A DNA stretch of 64,000 bases, taken from positions 124,001 through 188,000 of the forward strand of contig CANLMQ010000008.1 in the NCBI GenBank assembly GCA_947492175.1. Direction: 5' to 3'. The stretch comes from an uncultured Draconibacterium sp. (lineage in GTDB: Bacteria; Bacteroidota; Bacteroidia; Bacteroidales; Prolixibacteraceae). Below, in pieces: positions 17,867 through 26,524 of the stretch. The position numbers and the translations under genes are program-made. The notes beneath the pieces are model-generated. The model did not search any database. It worked only from the letters and a program-made list of their open reading frames with translations, and was not told the DNA's origin. Each line of letters starts with the position of its first letter. Positions within the stretch are counted from its first letter, which is position 1.

Positions 17867-17926
17867 GGGAACTCGCATGAACTTTACTCATCTTCCATGG
17901 GAAAACTAGATTACATACTAGTTTCA
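17867..17926 (-). repeat. Dispersed hairpin element, copy 3
   Basis: More diverged copy. On the minus strand TGAAACTAGTATG pairs with CATGCGAGTTCCC, keeping ATGCGAGTTCC and allowing one G-T pair. It lies about 140 nt upstream of copy 2 in the 419-nt gap between ugd and the divergent copper-receptor operon. The gap otherwise holds AT-rich sequence and the promoter element near 18030. Confidence 0.65.
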
Positions 17927-18029
17927 TAATTATAGGCAACAAAAAACTGTGTAAATTCAACAATATTCTGTCAGGTATGTTAGTATGAAAAAGTTTTAAA
18001 AATTTGAATCTCGTATAAATATGTTTTTC

Positions 18030-18037
18030 TAAGTTTG
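18030..18037 (+). promoter_or_regulatory. Bacteroidota -7 element (TAAGTTTG) for the receptor operon
   Basis: TAAGTTTG matches the Bacteroidota -7 consensus TAnnTTTG and lies 19 nt before the GTG start of the small Cys-rich protein gene. A TTTG upstream (18003) is spaced 23 nt away, longer than usual, so only the -7 is convincing. Confidence 0.5.
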
Positions 18038-18056
18038 TTTACCTACTGAGATTACC

Positions 18057-18428
18057 GTGAAACAACTATTCTCTGCCATATTAATTCTCTCGGTTTTTAC
18101 TTTTCAGTTTTCTGAATTGTTGGTTTATGTATCGTTTAAACTAAATCAGGATTTTATTGCTAAAAATCTGTGTGTTGAAAAAGATGTTGAAGGATCGACA
18201 TGTAAAGGGTGTTGTCAGCTTAAGAAAAAGATAAATGAGCAACAAAAGCAAAAAGAAGAAATGCCGCCTGATCAATCTGAAAAGCTGGAAATAACTTTTT
18301 ATGCTGAACAAAGTGGATTGAAATTATGGTTTAATGATGATGGAATTAGATTGATCGTAATTAATACGAAAGGATATTTATTTTGTATTTATAACAACGT
18401 TTTTCATCCCCCAAATGAAATGATTTGA
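18057..18428 (+). CDS. Small Cys-rich exported protein upstream of OprC-like receptor
   Basis: 123 residues from a GTG start; the hydrophobic N-terminus (about residues 3-28) is a signal peptide or membrane anchor. It contains four cysteines in a short span, Cys37 plus CKGCC near residue 48, followed by a Lys/Gln/Glu-rich helix. A C-terminal NNVFHPP motif resembles small proteins found directly upstream of TonB-dependent metal receptors in Bacteroidota. Metal (copper) binding is inferred from the cysteines and from the receptor gene 47 nt downstream. Confidence 0.75.
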   Translation: MKQLFSAILILSVFTFQFSELLVYVSFKLNQDFIAKNLCVEKDVEGSTCKGCCQLKKKINEQQKQKEEMPPDQSEKLEITFYAEQSGLKLWFNDDGIRLIVINTKGYLFCIYNNVFHPPNEMI

Positions 18429-18475
18429 TTTTGTACCCTCACTATTCATTATTATAAATATTCAAAAATTTCGAA

Positions 18476-20752
18476 ATGAGAATAATACGTTTCATTTCTG
18501 GAATACGGTTAATTTGTATTGTGCTGTTTGTTAGTATGATATGGGTAAATTCGTATGCACAACAGAAAACAATTCAACTAGTTGATAAAAACTCGCAAAA
18601 GGCAATAGCCGATGTTTTTTACCGGTACAACAATAAAACCGGATTTACAGATACAAATGGCACTGTTACAATTCAGTTTGCCAAAGGTTCATCTTTGTTT
18701 TTGTCGCATATTCAATATGGCAAAATTCAGGTTAATCCGGCAGAACTGGCAACTGCTCTTGAAAACGGAAAAGTAGAAATTCAGGAATCGAGTAATCATT
18801 TAATGCCGGTTACTTTGGTTCAGGTGCAACATGGAGCCGGCGAAACCAGCCGTATGGATATTTCGGTGCATAACAAACTGGCACACGACGCCGGCAATTT
18901 ACTGGAAGCTGTGCCTGGTATTTCCAGCATTCGTAAAAGTGGGGCCTACGGATTCGATCCTGTTTTGCGGGGCTTTAAATACGATCAGATTAACATGGTT
19001 TTAGATGGTGTTCAAACCGCTTCAGCTGCATGTCCAAATCGTATGGATCCTGCTGCCAGTCAGATTCCGATAAACATGATTTCGAGGGCCGAAGTGCTAA
19101 AAGGGCCTCATAGTTTGCGTTATGGAAACGCCTTTGGAGGAACCATTAATTTTAAAAGCAGTTCTCCTGATTTTAAAGAGAATACTACACCACTTGGTCG
19201 TTTGGGAACCAGTTACGAAAGCAATGGAAATATTTTCAGAACTGAAGGAGTTGCCGGTGTTGCAAGCCAAAAGATTGATTTAAAGTTTTTTGGTTCTTAC
19301 TCGTTAGGTAAAGATTATACCGATGGTGATGGTCTGGATGTATCAGCCAATTTTAACCGGTTAAACTGGGGAGGAAAACTTGGATTTAAGCTCAGTGAGA
19401 CACAAACATTGGGAGTACTGGTATCTAATAATTTTGCAAAGGATGTTGATTTTCCTGCACTCCCCATGGATTTGCGAGAAGACAATACCTGGCTAATAAA
19501 TGCCAGTCACAGAGTACAGTTTTATGATAAAGTACTTTCATCGTGGAATACCAGTGTGTATGGAACAATGGTGAATCATTTGATGGATAATTTTGATAAA
19601 ATTTTGGAGCCCAGGAAAGTGGATGCTGAAACAGATGCTAAAACCAGAAATTATGGCGGCCGAACCGAGTTCCATTTTCATTTTACAAATAGTTTTATTT
19701 ACGGAGGAATGGACCATCGTTTTGAATCGGCTGACGGATACCGGACCCGTACCATGTTAATGGGCCCTATGACCGGGAAAGTGCTAACTGATAATGTTTG
19801 GCAAGATGCTGAAGTTAGCAAGACCGGTATTTTTGGAGAATATCACCTGGATAAATCGGGATTTCACCTGGTGGTTTCGGGGCGGTTAAATTTTAACAGT
19901 TCAAAAGCCAATAATCCAGCCGATGGATTTGCCGGGATATACGATGATCTGGAGTCGAGTAACGTACATCCTTCAGTGAGTTTTGGAGGAACAAAACTTT
20001 TTAACAAAACAACTTCGCTGGGTTTGTGGCTGGGACGCTCAACACGCAGTCCGGGCATCTCTGAGCGTTACATAAATCAGTTTCCGGTTGGATTAGATCC
20101 GTATGAAATGTTGGGAAATCCACAACTTGATCCTGAAATAAATAACCAGGTTGATGTGGTTTTTCAATACCAAACCGAAAAGACAAATGTTAATGTAAAC
20201 TTGTTTGCTTCTTTTTTACGTGATTATATTTCTTCGGAAATACGCGAAGATTTGCAGCCGGCAATGGCAACATCGCCGGGAGTACGGCAGTTTGTGAATA
20301 TAGACAAAGCATTGATGAGTGGTTTTGAAATAAGCTGGAAACATGAGTTTTCGAGGTATCTGAGCCATGATTTTGACGTTGTTTATACCTATGGTGAAAA
20401 TCAGGAGCTGGAAGAACCTCTTGGAGAAATTCCTCCGTTGGAACTTCATTATCGACTAACCGGAAGTTTTATAAACGAACAATTACAACCGGAGTTGATG
20501 TGGCGGGGCGTGAATAAACAAGATCGGATTGCAAGATCGTATGGCGAAACCAAAACCCCGGGATTTAATGTGGTAGATGCAAAAGTTACATGGATTATAA
20601 ATAAGCAGCTTACTGCGGCAGGTGGTGTACAGAATTTATTCGATGAGGCTTATTACGAACACCTTGCCCGTTCCGTTCGTAATGTTGAGGCACGACCAAT
20701 TTATTCTCCCGGACGAAGTTTTTATATGACTTTAACAATTCAATTTTTATAA
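18476..20752 (+). CDS. TonB-dependent outer-membrane receptor, OprC-like (copper)
   Basis: 758-residue outer-membrane active transporter. Signal peptide (about 1-28, ending SYAQ), a CarboxypepD-regulatory-like domain at ~30-105, plug domain ~120-230, then the 22-strand barrel ending in MTLTIQFL. The plug has ACPNRMDP with Cys186-xxx-Met190, the same CxxxM arrangement that binds copper in Pseudomonas OprC (Cys143/Met147). The 47-nt gap to the preceding Cys-rich protein gene implies an operon. Copper as substrate is inferred from this motif. Confidence 0.88.
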   Translation: MRIIRFISGIRLICIVLFVSMIWVNSYAQQKTIQLVDKNSQKAIADVFYRYNNKTGFTDTNGTVTIQFAKGSSLFLSHIQYGKIQVNPAELATALENGKVEIQESSNHLMPVTLVQVQHGAGETSRMDISVHNKLAHDAGNLLEAVPGISSIRKSGAYGFDPVLRGFKYDQINMVLDGVQTASAACPNRMDPAASQIPINMISRAEVLKGPHSLRYGNAFGGTINFKSSSPDFKENTTPLGRLGTSYESNGNIFRTEGVAGVASQKIDLKFFGSYSLGKDYTDGDGLDVSANFNRLNWGGKLGFKLSETQTLGVLVSNNFAKDVDFPALPMDLREDNTWLINASHRVQFYDKVLSSWNTSVYGTMVNHLMDNFDKILEPRKVDAETDAKTRNYGGRTEFHFHFTNSFIYGGMDHRFESADGYRTRTMLMGPMTGKVLTDNVWQDAEVSKTGIFGEYHLDKSGFHLVVSGRLNFNSSKANNPADGFAGIYDDLESSNVHPSVSFGGTKLFNKTTSLGLWLGRSTRSPGISERYINQFPVGLDPYEMLGNPQLDPEINNQVDVVFQYQTEKTNVNVNLFASFLRDYISSEIREDLQPAMATSPGVRQFVNIDKALMSGFEISWKHEFSRYLSHDFDVVYTYGENQELEEPLGEIPPLELHYRLTGSFINEQLQPELMWRGVNKQDRIARSYGETKTPGFNVVDAKVTWIINKQLTAAGGVQNLFDEAYYEHLARSVRNVEARPIYSPGRSFYMTLTIQFL

Positions 20753-20764
20753 ACATAAGAATAG

Positions 20765-20810
20765 AAAAAGAGGCCGTTTGTAAATCTTGTTATAAAAGGG
20801 CCTCTTTTTT
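20765..20810 (+). terminator. Terminator after the OprC-like receptor gene
   Basis: AAAAAGAGGCC and GGGCCTCTTTTTT form a strong stem around a ~22-nt loop, ending in a T run. Confidence 0.8.
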
Positions 20811-21119
20811 ATTAAATGAAAGTTGTGGTTAATGCTTTCTCAAGGTTAAACTCTATATTTACTTTTCCAGGGAGCTTAAATATTCATTAATCTTTCAGGA
20901 AGATTTTATTTAATGTGAACTCAATTCTTGATGCTACTGTTTAGGCGGATTTTATAGTGATCTAATTTTATATCCATATTTTTTGTTGGAATTTTAGAGA
21001 AAAAACAAGAACTTGTTAATGGATGTTAAAAAAAGCCCCGTAAATTTAGTTGTGATAATAGTTACTTAACCATAGATTTAGATATTCTTATATTTACCTT
21101 ATAATAAAGCAACACAATT
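20811..21119. other. AT-rich gap without gene
   Basis: 309 nt between the receptor terminator and the TauE/SafE gene. No ORF, RNA gene or repeat seen; it presumably holds the promoter of the permease and lipid gene cluster, but no clean TTTG / TAnnTTTG pair stands out. Confidence 0.5.
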
Positions 21120-21920
21120 TTGATTTTTCATTCATCATTTGAAACAATATATCTTTTATTACCCATTATTGGTTTTATTATTGGCATGTTTGGTACCATG
21201 TTGGGTGGTGGTGGCGGCTTTTTCTTTTTGCCTGTTCTAACACTAATTATTGGAGCACCGCCACATGTTGCAGTTGCTACATCATTGGCTGCTACACTTC
21301 CAATTTGTATAATCGGATCGTTTGGGCACTATCGAAAAGGTAATATTGAGCTAAAAACAGGTGGATTATTTGTTGCTACAGGAATTATTGGGGCTTTTAT
21401 GGGAGCAGGAATTACCGGACTTTTAACAGCAAGACAGTTAAAAGTAAGTTTTGGAATTTATGCTGTATTAATTGCTTTCAGTATGGCGTATAGTACCTGG
21501 AAAAAGAAAAAAGCCGAGCAAAATGGGGAAGGGGCTTCAGGTAACACTTCTTTTAAAAAAATTACTAAAGGTTCTGTGTTTGGTTTGTCGGCCGGATTAA
21601 TTGCCGGAACTTTTGGGACCAGCGGAACAGCACCGGTTATTGCAGGGCTTTTTGCCATGCGTTTACCCCTGAAGCTTGTAATCGGCACATCGTTATTGGT
21701 GGTACTAGTTAATACGCTTTTTGCAGTAAGTGCTCATTTCCTGGTAGGACAGATTGATTTAACGCTGGTTTGGTTTTTAACAGCTGGTTCAGCAATTGGA
21801 GCACTGGTTGGTACCCGGGTTTTGGCAAAAGCTAATGTTGATCGATCAGAAAACAATATACGTTATGTTTATGCCTTGGTAATGGTTGCCATTGGCGTCT
21901 TAATGATGATTAATAAATAA
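21120..21920 (+). CDS. TauE/SafE family permease
   Basis: 266-residue polytopic inner-membrane protein of the sulfite/sulfonate exporter family, with about eight hydrophobic segments and an internal repeat: GMFGTMLGGGGGFFFLPVL (~22-40) and the second-half GLSAGLIAGTFGTSGTAPV (~158-176). The start is a TTG codon at 21120; the next in-frame ATG would remove part of the first helix. Substrate unknown. The CdsA-like gene begins 11 nt downstream, so it may be the first gene of the lipid cluster. Confidence 0.85.
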   Translation: MIFHSSFETIYLLLPIIGFIIGMFGTMLGGGGGFFFLPVLTLIIGAPPHVAVATSLAATLPICIIGSFGHYRKGNIELKTGGLFVATGIIGAFMGAGITGLLTARQLKVSFGIYAVLIAFSMAYSTWKKKKAEQNGEGASGNTSFKKITKGSVFGLSAGLIAGTFGTSGTAPVIAGLFAMRLPLKLVIGTSLLVVLVNTLFAVSAHFLVGQIDLTLVWFLTAGSAIGALVGTRVLAKANVDRSENNIRYVYALVMVAIGVLMMINK

Positions 21921-21930
21921 AACAAAAAGA

Positions 21931-22662
21931 ATGATTACTACTATTTATGTTATAATCTTTACGTATTTTGTATTAGGTGGTATTGGATTTTATTTTATCA
22001 ACCGTCGGAAAGAGAAAGAAGTAGCGCGTAAGAGTTGGACCAAATTTATAGCCTATTTTTTTATTATTCATATTTTATTTTTTAGTATTGTAATAAATCC
22101 CAATGCTTTTAAATGGCTTGCAGCCCTTATTGTTTCGGTAGGTGCATCTGAATTGTTAAAGCTATTCAGGAGGGCAAACTATACTCAAAAGGTATTCTTT
22201 TCATTTTCAGTAATATTGTTTGGTGTGTTTGCAATTGGATTTCTGATTTTTAGTACACTCGATAAAGAATTGATTCTATTCGCATTTTTAATTCTTTCTA
22301 TTTTCGATGCGTTTAGTCAAATATCGGGACAATTGTGGGGAAAAACCAAAATTGCACCCGAAATAAGTCCGAACAAAACAGTTGGAGGCACAGTTGGCGG
22401 AGCCATATTTGCGATATTAAGTGCGTTATTATTGAGAGGTTTATACAACGAACCCTGGTTTCTGGCTCTTATACTGGCTGCCGGAGTTATTGTTTTTGCG
22501 TTTGTTGGCGATATTCTGGCATCGCTATATAAACGGAAATTTGGAGTAAAAGACTATAGTAATCTAATTCCGGGACATGGTGGTTTTCTCGACAGGTTTG
22601 ATAGTCTGATTGCAGGAGGTGCCTGGGTAGCTTTGTTTGTTTATAGTGTGACTATTTTATAA
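21931..22662 (+). CDS. CdsA-like phosphatidate cytidylyltransferase family protein
   Basis: 243-residue multi-spanning membrane enzyme of the CTP-transferase 1 family. The C-terminus holds the signature GDILASLYKRKFGVKD ... PGHGGFLDRFDSL, with the conserved Lys-Arg, Lys-Asp and the DRFD metal site. It would activate phosphatidate or another lipid phosphate to a CDP-lipid. The N-terminal half is divergent from housekeeping CdsA, and the neighbours are unusual lipid enzymes, so it may serve a specialised pathway rather than general phospholipid synthesis. Confidence 0.85.
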   Translation: MITTIYVIIFTYFVLGGIGFYFINRRKEKEVARKSWTKFIAYFFIIHILFFSIVINPNAFKWLAALIVSVGASELLKLFRRANYTQKVFFSFSVILFGVFAIGFLIFSTLDKELILFAFLILSIFDAFSQISGQLWGKTKIAPEISPNKTVGGTVGGAIFAILSALLLRGLYNEPWFLALILAAGVIVFAFVGDILASLYKRKFGVKDYSNLIPGHGGFLDRFDSLIAGGAWVALFVYSVTIL

Positions 22663-22809
22663 ATCGCACTTCGGGTTATGAATTTGGCATTTCAGGTAAT
22701 AAAAAGATTTTGCAAAACAACAGTATCATATTTTTGTTTTGTAGAGTAAAAGAGGGAAGAAGGTCGAATTAGCAGGTAGATTTAAGAAGACAAACTGAAT
22801 ATAATATTT

Positions 22810-23484
22810 ATGGAAAACACAATTACTTTATCAATAGTATATTTTGTTGCGATAATATTGCTACTTGCTTTTAACGAATTAAATTACCAGAGGCTTAAAG
22901 TAAAAGGAGAGATAACACGCAAGTTTGCCCATTTCACTGCAACAGTTGCCGTTGTTCCGTTCCCTTACATATTTAGTTCTCACTGGTATGTACTTATTCT
23001 GGCTTTTATATTCTTTGTAGCTTTATTTATTACGCAATACAGTAAGCAGCTAAAATCCATTCATGATATTGAACGAAAATCGATAGGTAGCTACTTGCTT
23101 CCGATGTCGATTTACATTACATTTTTAATGTCGGATTTGCTTGATAATAAGTTTATATACATTCTTCCCATGTTGGTTTTAGGAATTTGCGACCCTATGG
23201 CTGCTATAGTTGGGATGGGAATGAAGAAGAACAATCATGAAATAAAAATATTTGGAATTAACACAGGAAAATCGTTGTTTGGTACGGGGGCTTTTTTTAT
23301 TACAAGTTTTGTAATCAGCATTATCGCATTATACTTTAATCGAGGGGTATTCGATCTTAAAACTTTTTGGGTAGGATTAATTGTTGCAATGGTAAGTTCG
23401 TTGTCAGAAATGATTAGCTGGCGCGGATCGGACAACCTGACAATCCCGGTGAGTATTGCATTTACATTGTTGCTTTTACTGTAG
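22810..23484 (+). CDS. Dolichol/phytol kinase-like membrane protein
   Basis: 224-residue integral membrane protein with about seven hydrophobic segments, related to CTP-dependent polyprenol kinases (dolichol kinase, plant VTE5). Visible signatures are EITRKFAHF near the N-terminus, GICDPMAAIVG, KSLFGTGAFF, and the C-terminal EMISWRGSDNLTIPV (the E...DN.TIP pattern of the family). It probably phosphorylates a lipid alcohol using CTP. The alcohol is unknown. Same strand as the CdsA-like gene, 147 nt downstream. Confidence 0.82.
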   Translation: MENTITLSIVYFVAIILLLAFNELNYQRLKVKGEITRKFAHFTATVAVVPFPYIFSSHWYVLILAFIFFVALFITQYSKQLKSIHDIERKSIGSYLLPMSIYITFLMSDLLDNKFIYILPMLVLGICDPMAAIVGMGMKKNNHEIKIFGINTGKSLFGTGAFFITSFVISIIALYFNRGVFDLKTFWVGLIVAMVSSLSEMISWRGSDNLTIPVSIAFTLLLLL

Positions 23485-23622
23485 TTGGCAAGATTCAGTT
23501 GAAAAAGTATTATGTAATTCTCGCAAAAAATGAGTAAATTGTATATAGAACGCAGTTCGTAACAAAAAATGATTTTGCTTGCAGCAGACTCATCGTTTGC
23601 CAAAATGACAAAAGGAGGAGAA

Positions 23623-24735
23623 ATGAAAACAATTGTAATTAATGGTGCAAATGGTTATGTTGCATCAAACTTCATAAACGAATTATTGTTGAGGGACTAC
23701 AAAGTTATAGCCCTTGTTCGGAGCAATAAAAAGTATTCGGCCGAAGAGCGGATGAAAGACGCTTTACTTCATATGAATAATGGAAAGGAAGTAAACTTCA
23801 ATAATCTCGAGGTTCACAATTATTCACTATTTGAAAAAGATTTTGCATTACAGGAAGAAGAACTAAAAAGTATCTTTGGGGGGAATATTGACTATTTCCA
23901 TTTTGCCGCAAGTTTAAAGTTTGATATAAAATCAAAAGAAGAAATTTTTGGAACTAATTTGCAGGGAGTAACCAATTCGGTTGATACATTCTTGAAATAC
24001 TCTAATCCTGAATCGCGTTTCTTTTTTGTTAGCACGGCATATTCGTGTGGGAAAATTGCAGGAAAATTTGAAGAACGCTTTTATGAAAATGAAGAAATCG
24101 ATGCATTCAGAAATTACTACGAACAATCAAAAAGGTATGCCGAGAATGTTATAAAAAATTATATTGAAGAAAGAAATCTGAATGCCAGCATTCTTCGATT
24201 ATCTCAGGTGGTTGGGAATAATAAAACCGGTGTTACAAAAACCGATTACGGTATTTTCGATTTCTCGAAACGAATTCAAAATATTGCGGAGAAATATCCC
24301 AATAGTTCAATCAGAATTAAGGTAGATCCGGAATCAACTCAAAACCTGATTCCTATTGATACTGTCGTAACTTATCTAATGAGTGCTGTAAGAGCAGAAA
24401 ATGTTCCGGTTATATTAAATATTATTGCAAAGAGTTCAGTAAAAAATTCTGATATATTGAATAGTCTTGGCCGGTTATTGCCAATTAAGATAGAAGCTGA
24501 TCTTAACCTGAAACGTGAGGATATGAACTCTTTGGAAAGAATAATTTCAGTTGGGATGTCATTTACAAGAGCTTATATTGATATTAATATTTTGTTTGAT
24601 ACTACACAGCTTGATTCAATAGTACAGGAAGATGTCAAATCTGTTACTCCTGAATCTATTTTTAGAATGCTTGAATATTTCTTAAACGGCATGGACGGAA
24701 AAAAGGGGAAACAGCTATTTCAAAACGCAGGTTAG
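23623..24735 (+). CDS. Extended SDR / acyl-reductase-like NAD(P)-binding protein
   Basis: 370 residues from ATG 23623, chosen because an AAAGGAGGAG purine run lies just upstream and the protein then opens with the cofactor-binding strand MKTIVINGANGYVASNF. The YEQSK segment gives the catalytic Tyr-xxx-Lys. The overall pattern (DYFHFAASLKFD, FFFVSTAYSCGK) resembles the male-sterility/thioester-reductase branch, which reduces fatty acyl thioesters. The exact reaction is unknown. Its place between a lipid kinase-like gene and a CDP-alcohol phosphatidyltransferase supports a lipid substrate. Confidence 0.78.
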   Translation: MKTIVINGANGYVASNFINELLLRDYKVIALVRSNKKYSAEERMKDALLHMNNGKEVNFNNLEVHNYSLFEKDFALQEEELKSIFGGNIDYFHFAASLKFDIKSKEEIFGTNLQGVTNSVDTFLKYSNPESRFFFVSTAYSCGKIAGKFEERFYENEEIDAFRNYYEQSKRYAENVIKNYIEERNLNASILRLSQVVGNNKTGVTKTDYGIFDFSKRIQNIAEKYPNSSIRIKVDPESTQNLIPIDTVVTYLMSAVRAENVPVILNIIAKSSVKNSDILNSLGRLLPIKIEADLNLKREDMNSLERIISVGMSFTRAYIDINILFDTTQLDSIVQEDVKSVTPESIFRMLEYFLNGMDGKKGKQLFQNAG

Positions 24736-24832
24736 ATAATTTTGATAACGATTTTCTACCCGGTATTTTGATTTCAATTTATAAATCATAAATTTTATAA
24801 GATAAATTAAGTTGTTAGAATAAAGTATTGCT

Positions 24833-25426
24833 ATGAAAAAAATTATAGTTAAAGGAGAGAATGTATTAAATGTACCGAACGCACTTAGCTTGTACAGACT
24901 TTTGGTCTTCCCGGTAATTTTATACATGGCTCTTACCAATCGCGAAAGTGTATATGTAGTTTTACTCTGTATTAGTTTAATAAGTGATGCCTTGGATGGA
25001 AGTATCGCTCGTAGGTTTAATTTGCAAACCAAATTCGGAGCAGCACTTGACAACCTGGCCGACATGTGTACTTACGCTGTTGCAATACTGGGGTTATTTG
25101 TATTTAAATGGAGCGATATTGAGCCTCATGCCTGGATATTATATTTATTTTTTGCAGTTTTTATTTTTAGTTACATTGTTGCATTTACGCGGTTTGGTAA
25201 AATTCCCGGATTGCATTTGTATTCGGCAGTTTCAGCAGGATATGTACAAAGTATTTTCTTTTTTGTTTTGTTTGTATTTGGGTTTTATTCCTGGTTTTAT
25301 TACCTGGCTTTAGCGTGGGGGGTAATTGCCTATATCGAAAAAACGTTTGTATTGTTTCGCCTCGACGATATTAAGCGGGGAGTAAAAGGATTGTATTGGC
25401 TGGTAAAAGAGCAGCGGGCAAATTAG
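24833..25426 (+). CDS. CDP-alcohol phosphatidyltransferase family protein
   Basis: 197-residue membrane enzyme that transfers a phospho-alkyl group from a CDP-activated donor to an alcohol. It has the complete family signature: Asp52-xx-Asp55-Gly56-xx-Ala59-Arg60, Gly69, Asp73 and Asp77. Around the motif are about five to six hydrophobic helices. Last gene of the cluster; a strong terminator follows 17 nt after the stop. Which CDP-lipid and acceptor it uses cannot be told from sequence. Confidence 0.88.
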   Translation: MKKIIVKGENVLNVPNALSLYRLLVFPVILYMALTNRESVYVVLLCISLISDALDGSIARRFNLQTKFGAALDNLADMCTYAVAILGLFVFKWSDIEPHAWILYLFFAVFIFSYIVAFTRFGKIPGLHLYSAVSAGYVQSIFFFVLFVFGFYSWFYYLALAWGVIAYIEKTFVLFRLDDIKRGVKGLYWLVKEQRAN

Positions 25427-25443
25427 AATAATAAAGAACAAAA

Positions 25444-25482
25444 CAAACAAGCCACATTCTTTTGAATGTGGCTTGTTTGTTT
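25444..25482 (+). terminator. Strong terminator closing the lipid cluster
   Basis: Near-perfect stem ACAAGCCACATTC / GAATGTGGCTTGT with a 4-5 nt loop, flanked by A and T runs; it can work in both directions and separates the cluster from rpoD. Confidence 0.9.
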
Positions 25483-25554
25483 TTATGTGTTTATGCTCCT
25501 AGCCTGATGGTTAGCTGCAAAAAAAAGGTTGCCAATTGGCAACCTTAATATTTT

Positions 25555-26415
25555 TTATCCCAGATATGATTTTAATAATTTGCTTCGCGATGTATGTCTT
25601 AATCGTCTGATAGCCTTTTCTTTTATCTGTCTTACCCTTTCACGGGTTAATCCGAATCGTTCACCGATTTCCTCCAATGTCATTTCCTGGCACCCTATGC
25701 CAAAAAACAGTCTAATAATGTCGCTTTCTCGCTCTGTCAATGTTGCTAACGCACGATGTATCTCTCTGGCAAGTGATTCCATGATCAGGCTGCGGTCGGC
25801 ATTTGGTGAATCGTTATTTACCAAAACGTCCAAAAGACTGTTATCTTCTCCGTCCACAAAAGGGGCGTCAACAGAAACATGTCTTCCTGATACTCTAAGA
25901 GTATCGGCAACCTTATCAGCAGGTAATTCCAGTGAATCGGCTAATTCTTCAGGTGAGGGCTTGCGTTCGTGTTCTTGCTCAAATTTTGAAAATGCTTTGT
26001 TGATTTTGTTCAACGAACCTACCTGGTTCAATGGCAAACGAACGATACGCGATTGCTCTGCAAGCGCTTGAAGAATTGATTGGCGAATCCACCAAACTGC
26101 ATAAGAAATGAATTTAAAACCACGGGTTTCATCGAACTTCTCAGCTGCTTTAATCAATCCAAGATTTCCTTCGTTTATTAAATCCGGTAAGCTCAGTCCC
26201 TGGTTTTGGTACTGTTTTGCAACCGAAACAACAAAACGCAGGTTTGCTCTTGTTAATTTCTCTAAAGCAGCTTGATCGCCCTTTTTAATCCGCTGTGCTA
26301 ATTCAACTTCTTCTTCTACAGTAATTAGCTCTTCTTTACCAATTTCCTGTAAATACTTGTCTAAAGAGGCACTTTCACGGTTAGTGATTGATTTGGTGAT
26401 CTTTAGCTGTCTCAT
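25555..26415 (-). CDS. rpoD: Primary sigma factor RpoD (sigma-70), Bacteroidota type
   Basis: 286-residue housekeeping sigma factor, lacking the long region 1.1 and non-conserved insert of the E. coli protein, as is usual for Bacteroidota. Region 1.2 (ASLDKYLQEIGK), region 2 (NLRFVVSVAKQYQNQGLSL, DLINEGNLGLIKAAEKFD, FISYAVWWIRQSI), region 3, and region 4 with the helix-turn-helix (TLEEIGERFGLTRERVRQI) are all present. It has its own promoter upstream, with htrA on the same strand further upstream. Confidence 0.98.
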   Translation of the reverse strand: MRQLKITKSITNRESASLDKYLQEIGKEELITVEEEVELAQRIKKGDQAALEKLTRANLRFVVSVAKQYQNQGLSLPDLINEGNLGLIKAAEKFDETRGFKFISYAVWWIRQSILQALAEQSRIVRLPLNQVGSLNKINKAFSKFEQEHERKPSPEELADSLELPADKVADTLRVSGRHVSVDAPFVDGEDNSLLDVLVNNDSPNADRSLIMESLAREIHRALATLTERESDIIRLFFGIGCQEMTLEEIGERFGLTRERVRQIKEKAIRRLRHTSRSKLLKSYLG

Positions 26416-26436
26416 ATACTTTTCTTAAAAATCGTG

Positions 26437-26467
26437 CAAATATAGAACATTAATAATTAATGATCAA
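26437..26467 (-). promoter_or_regulatory. rpoD promoter (TTG-N20-TATATTTG)
   Basis: On the minus strand, TTG (26465-26467) and TATATTTG (26437-26444) are separated by 20 nt, a good match to the Bacteroidota -33/-7 consensus, and lie ~20 nt before the rpoD start codon. Confidence 0.7.
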
Positions 26468-26524
26468 GGAGAAAAACAATGTATAAATGTTATTAATACA
26501 AAGTTAAAGTTTTTTATTTAAGAA

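Noticed and set aside
20753..21119. Riboswitch or structured RNA in the gap upstream of the TauE/SafE gene
   Set aside because: Beyond the receptor terminator I could not find conserved riboswitch cores or a convincing multi-helix fold.
21120..25426. Bacteroides-type inositol lipid cluster
   Set aside because: No inositol-3-phosphate synthase or phosphatase gene is present, and the kinase-like and reductase-like genes do not fit that pathway.
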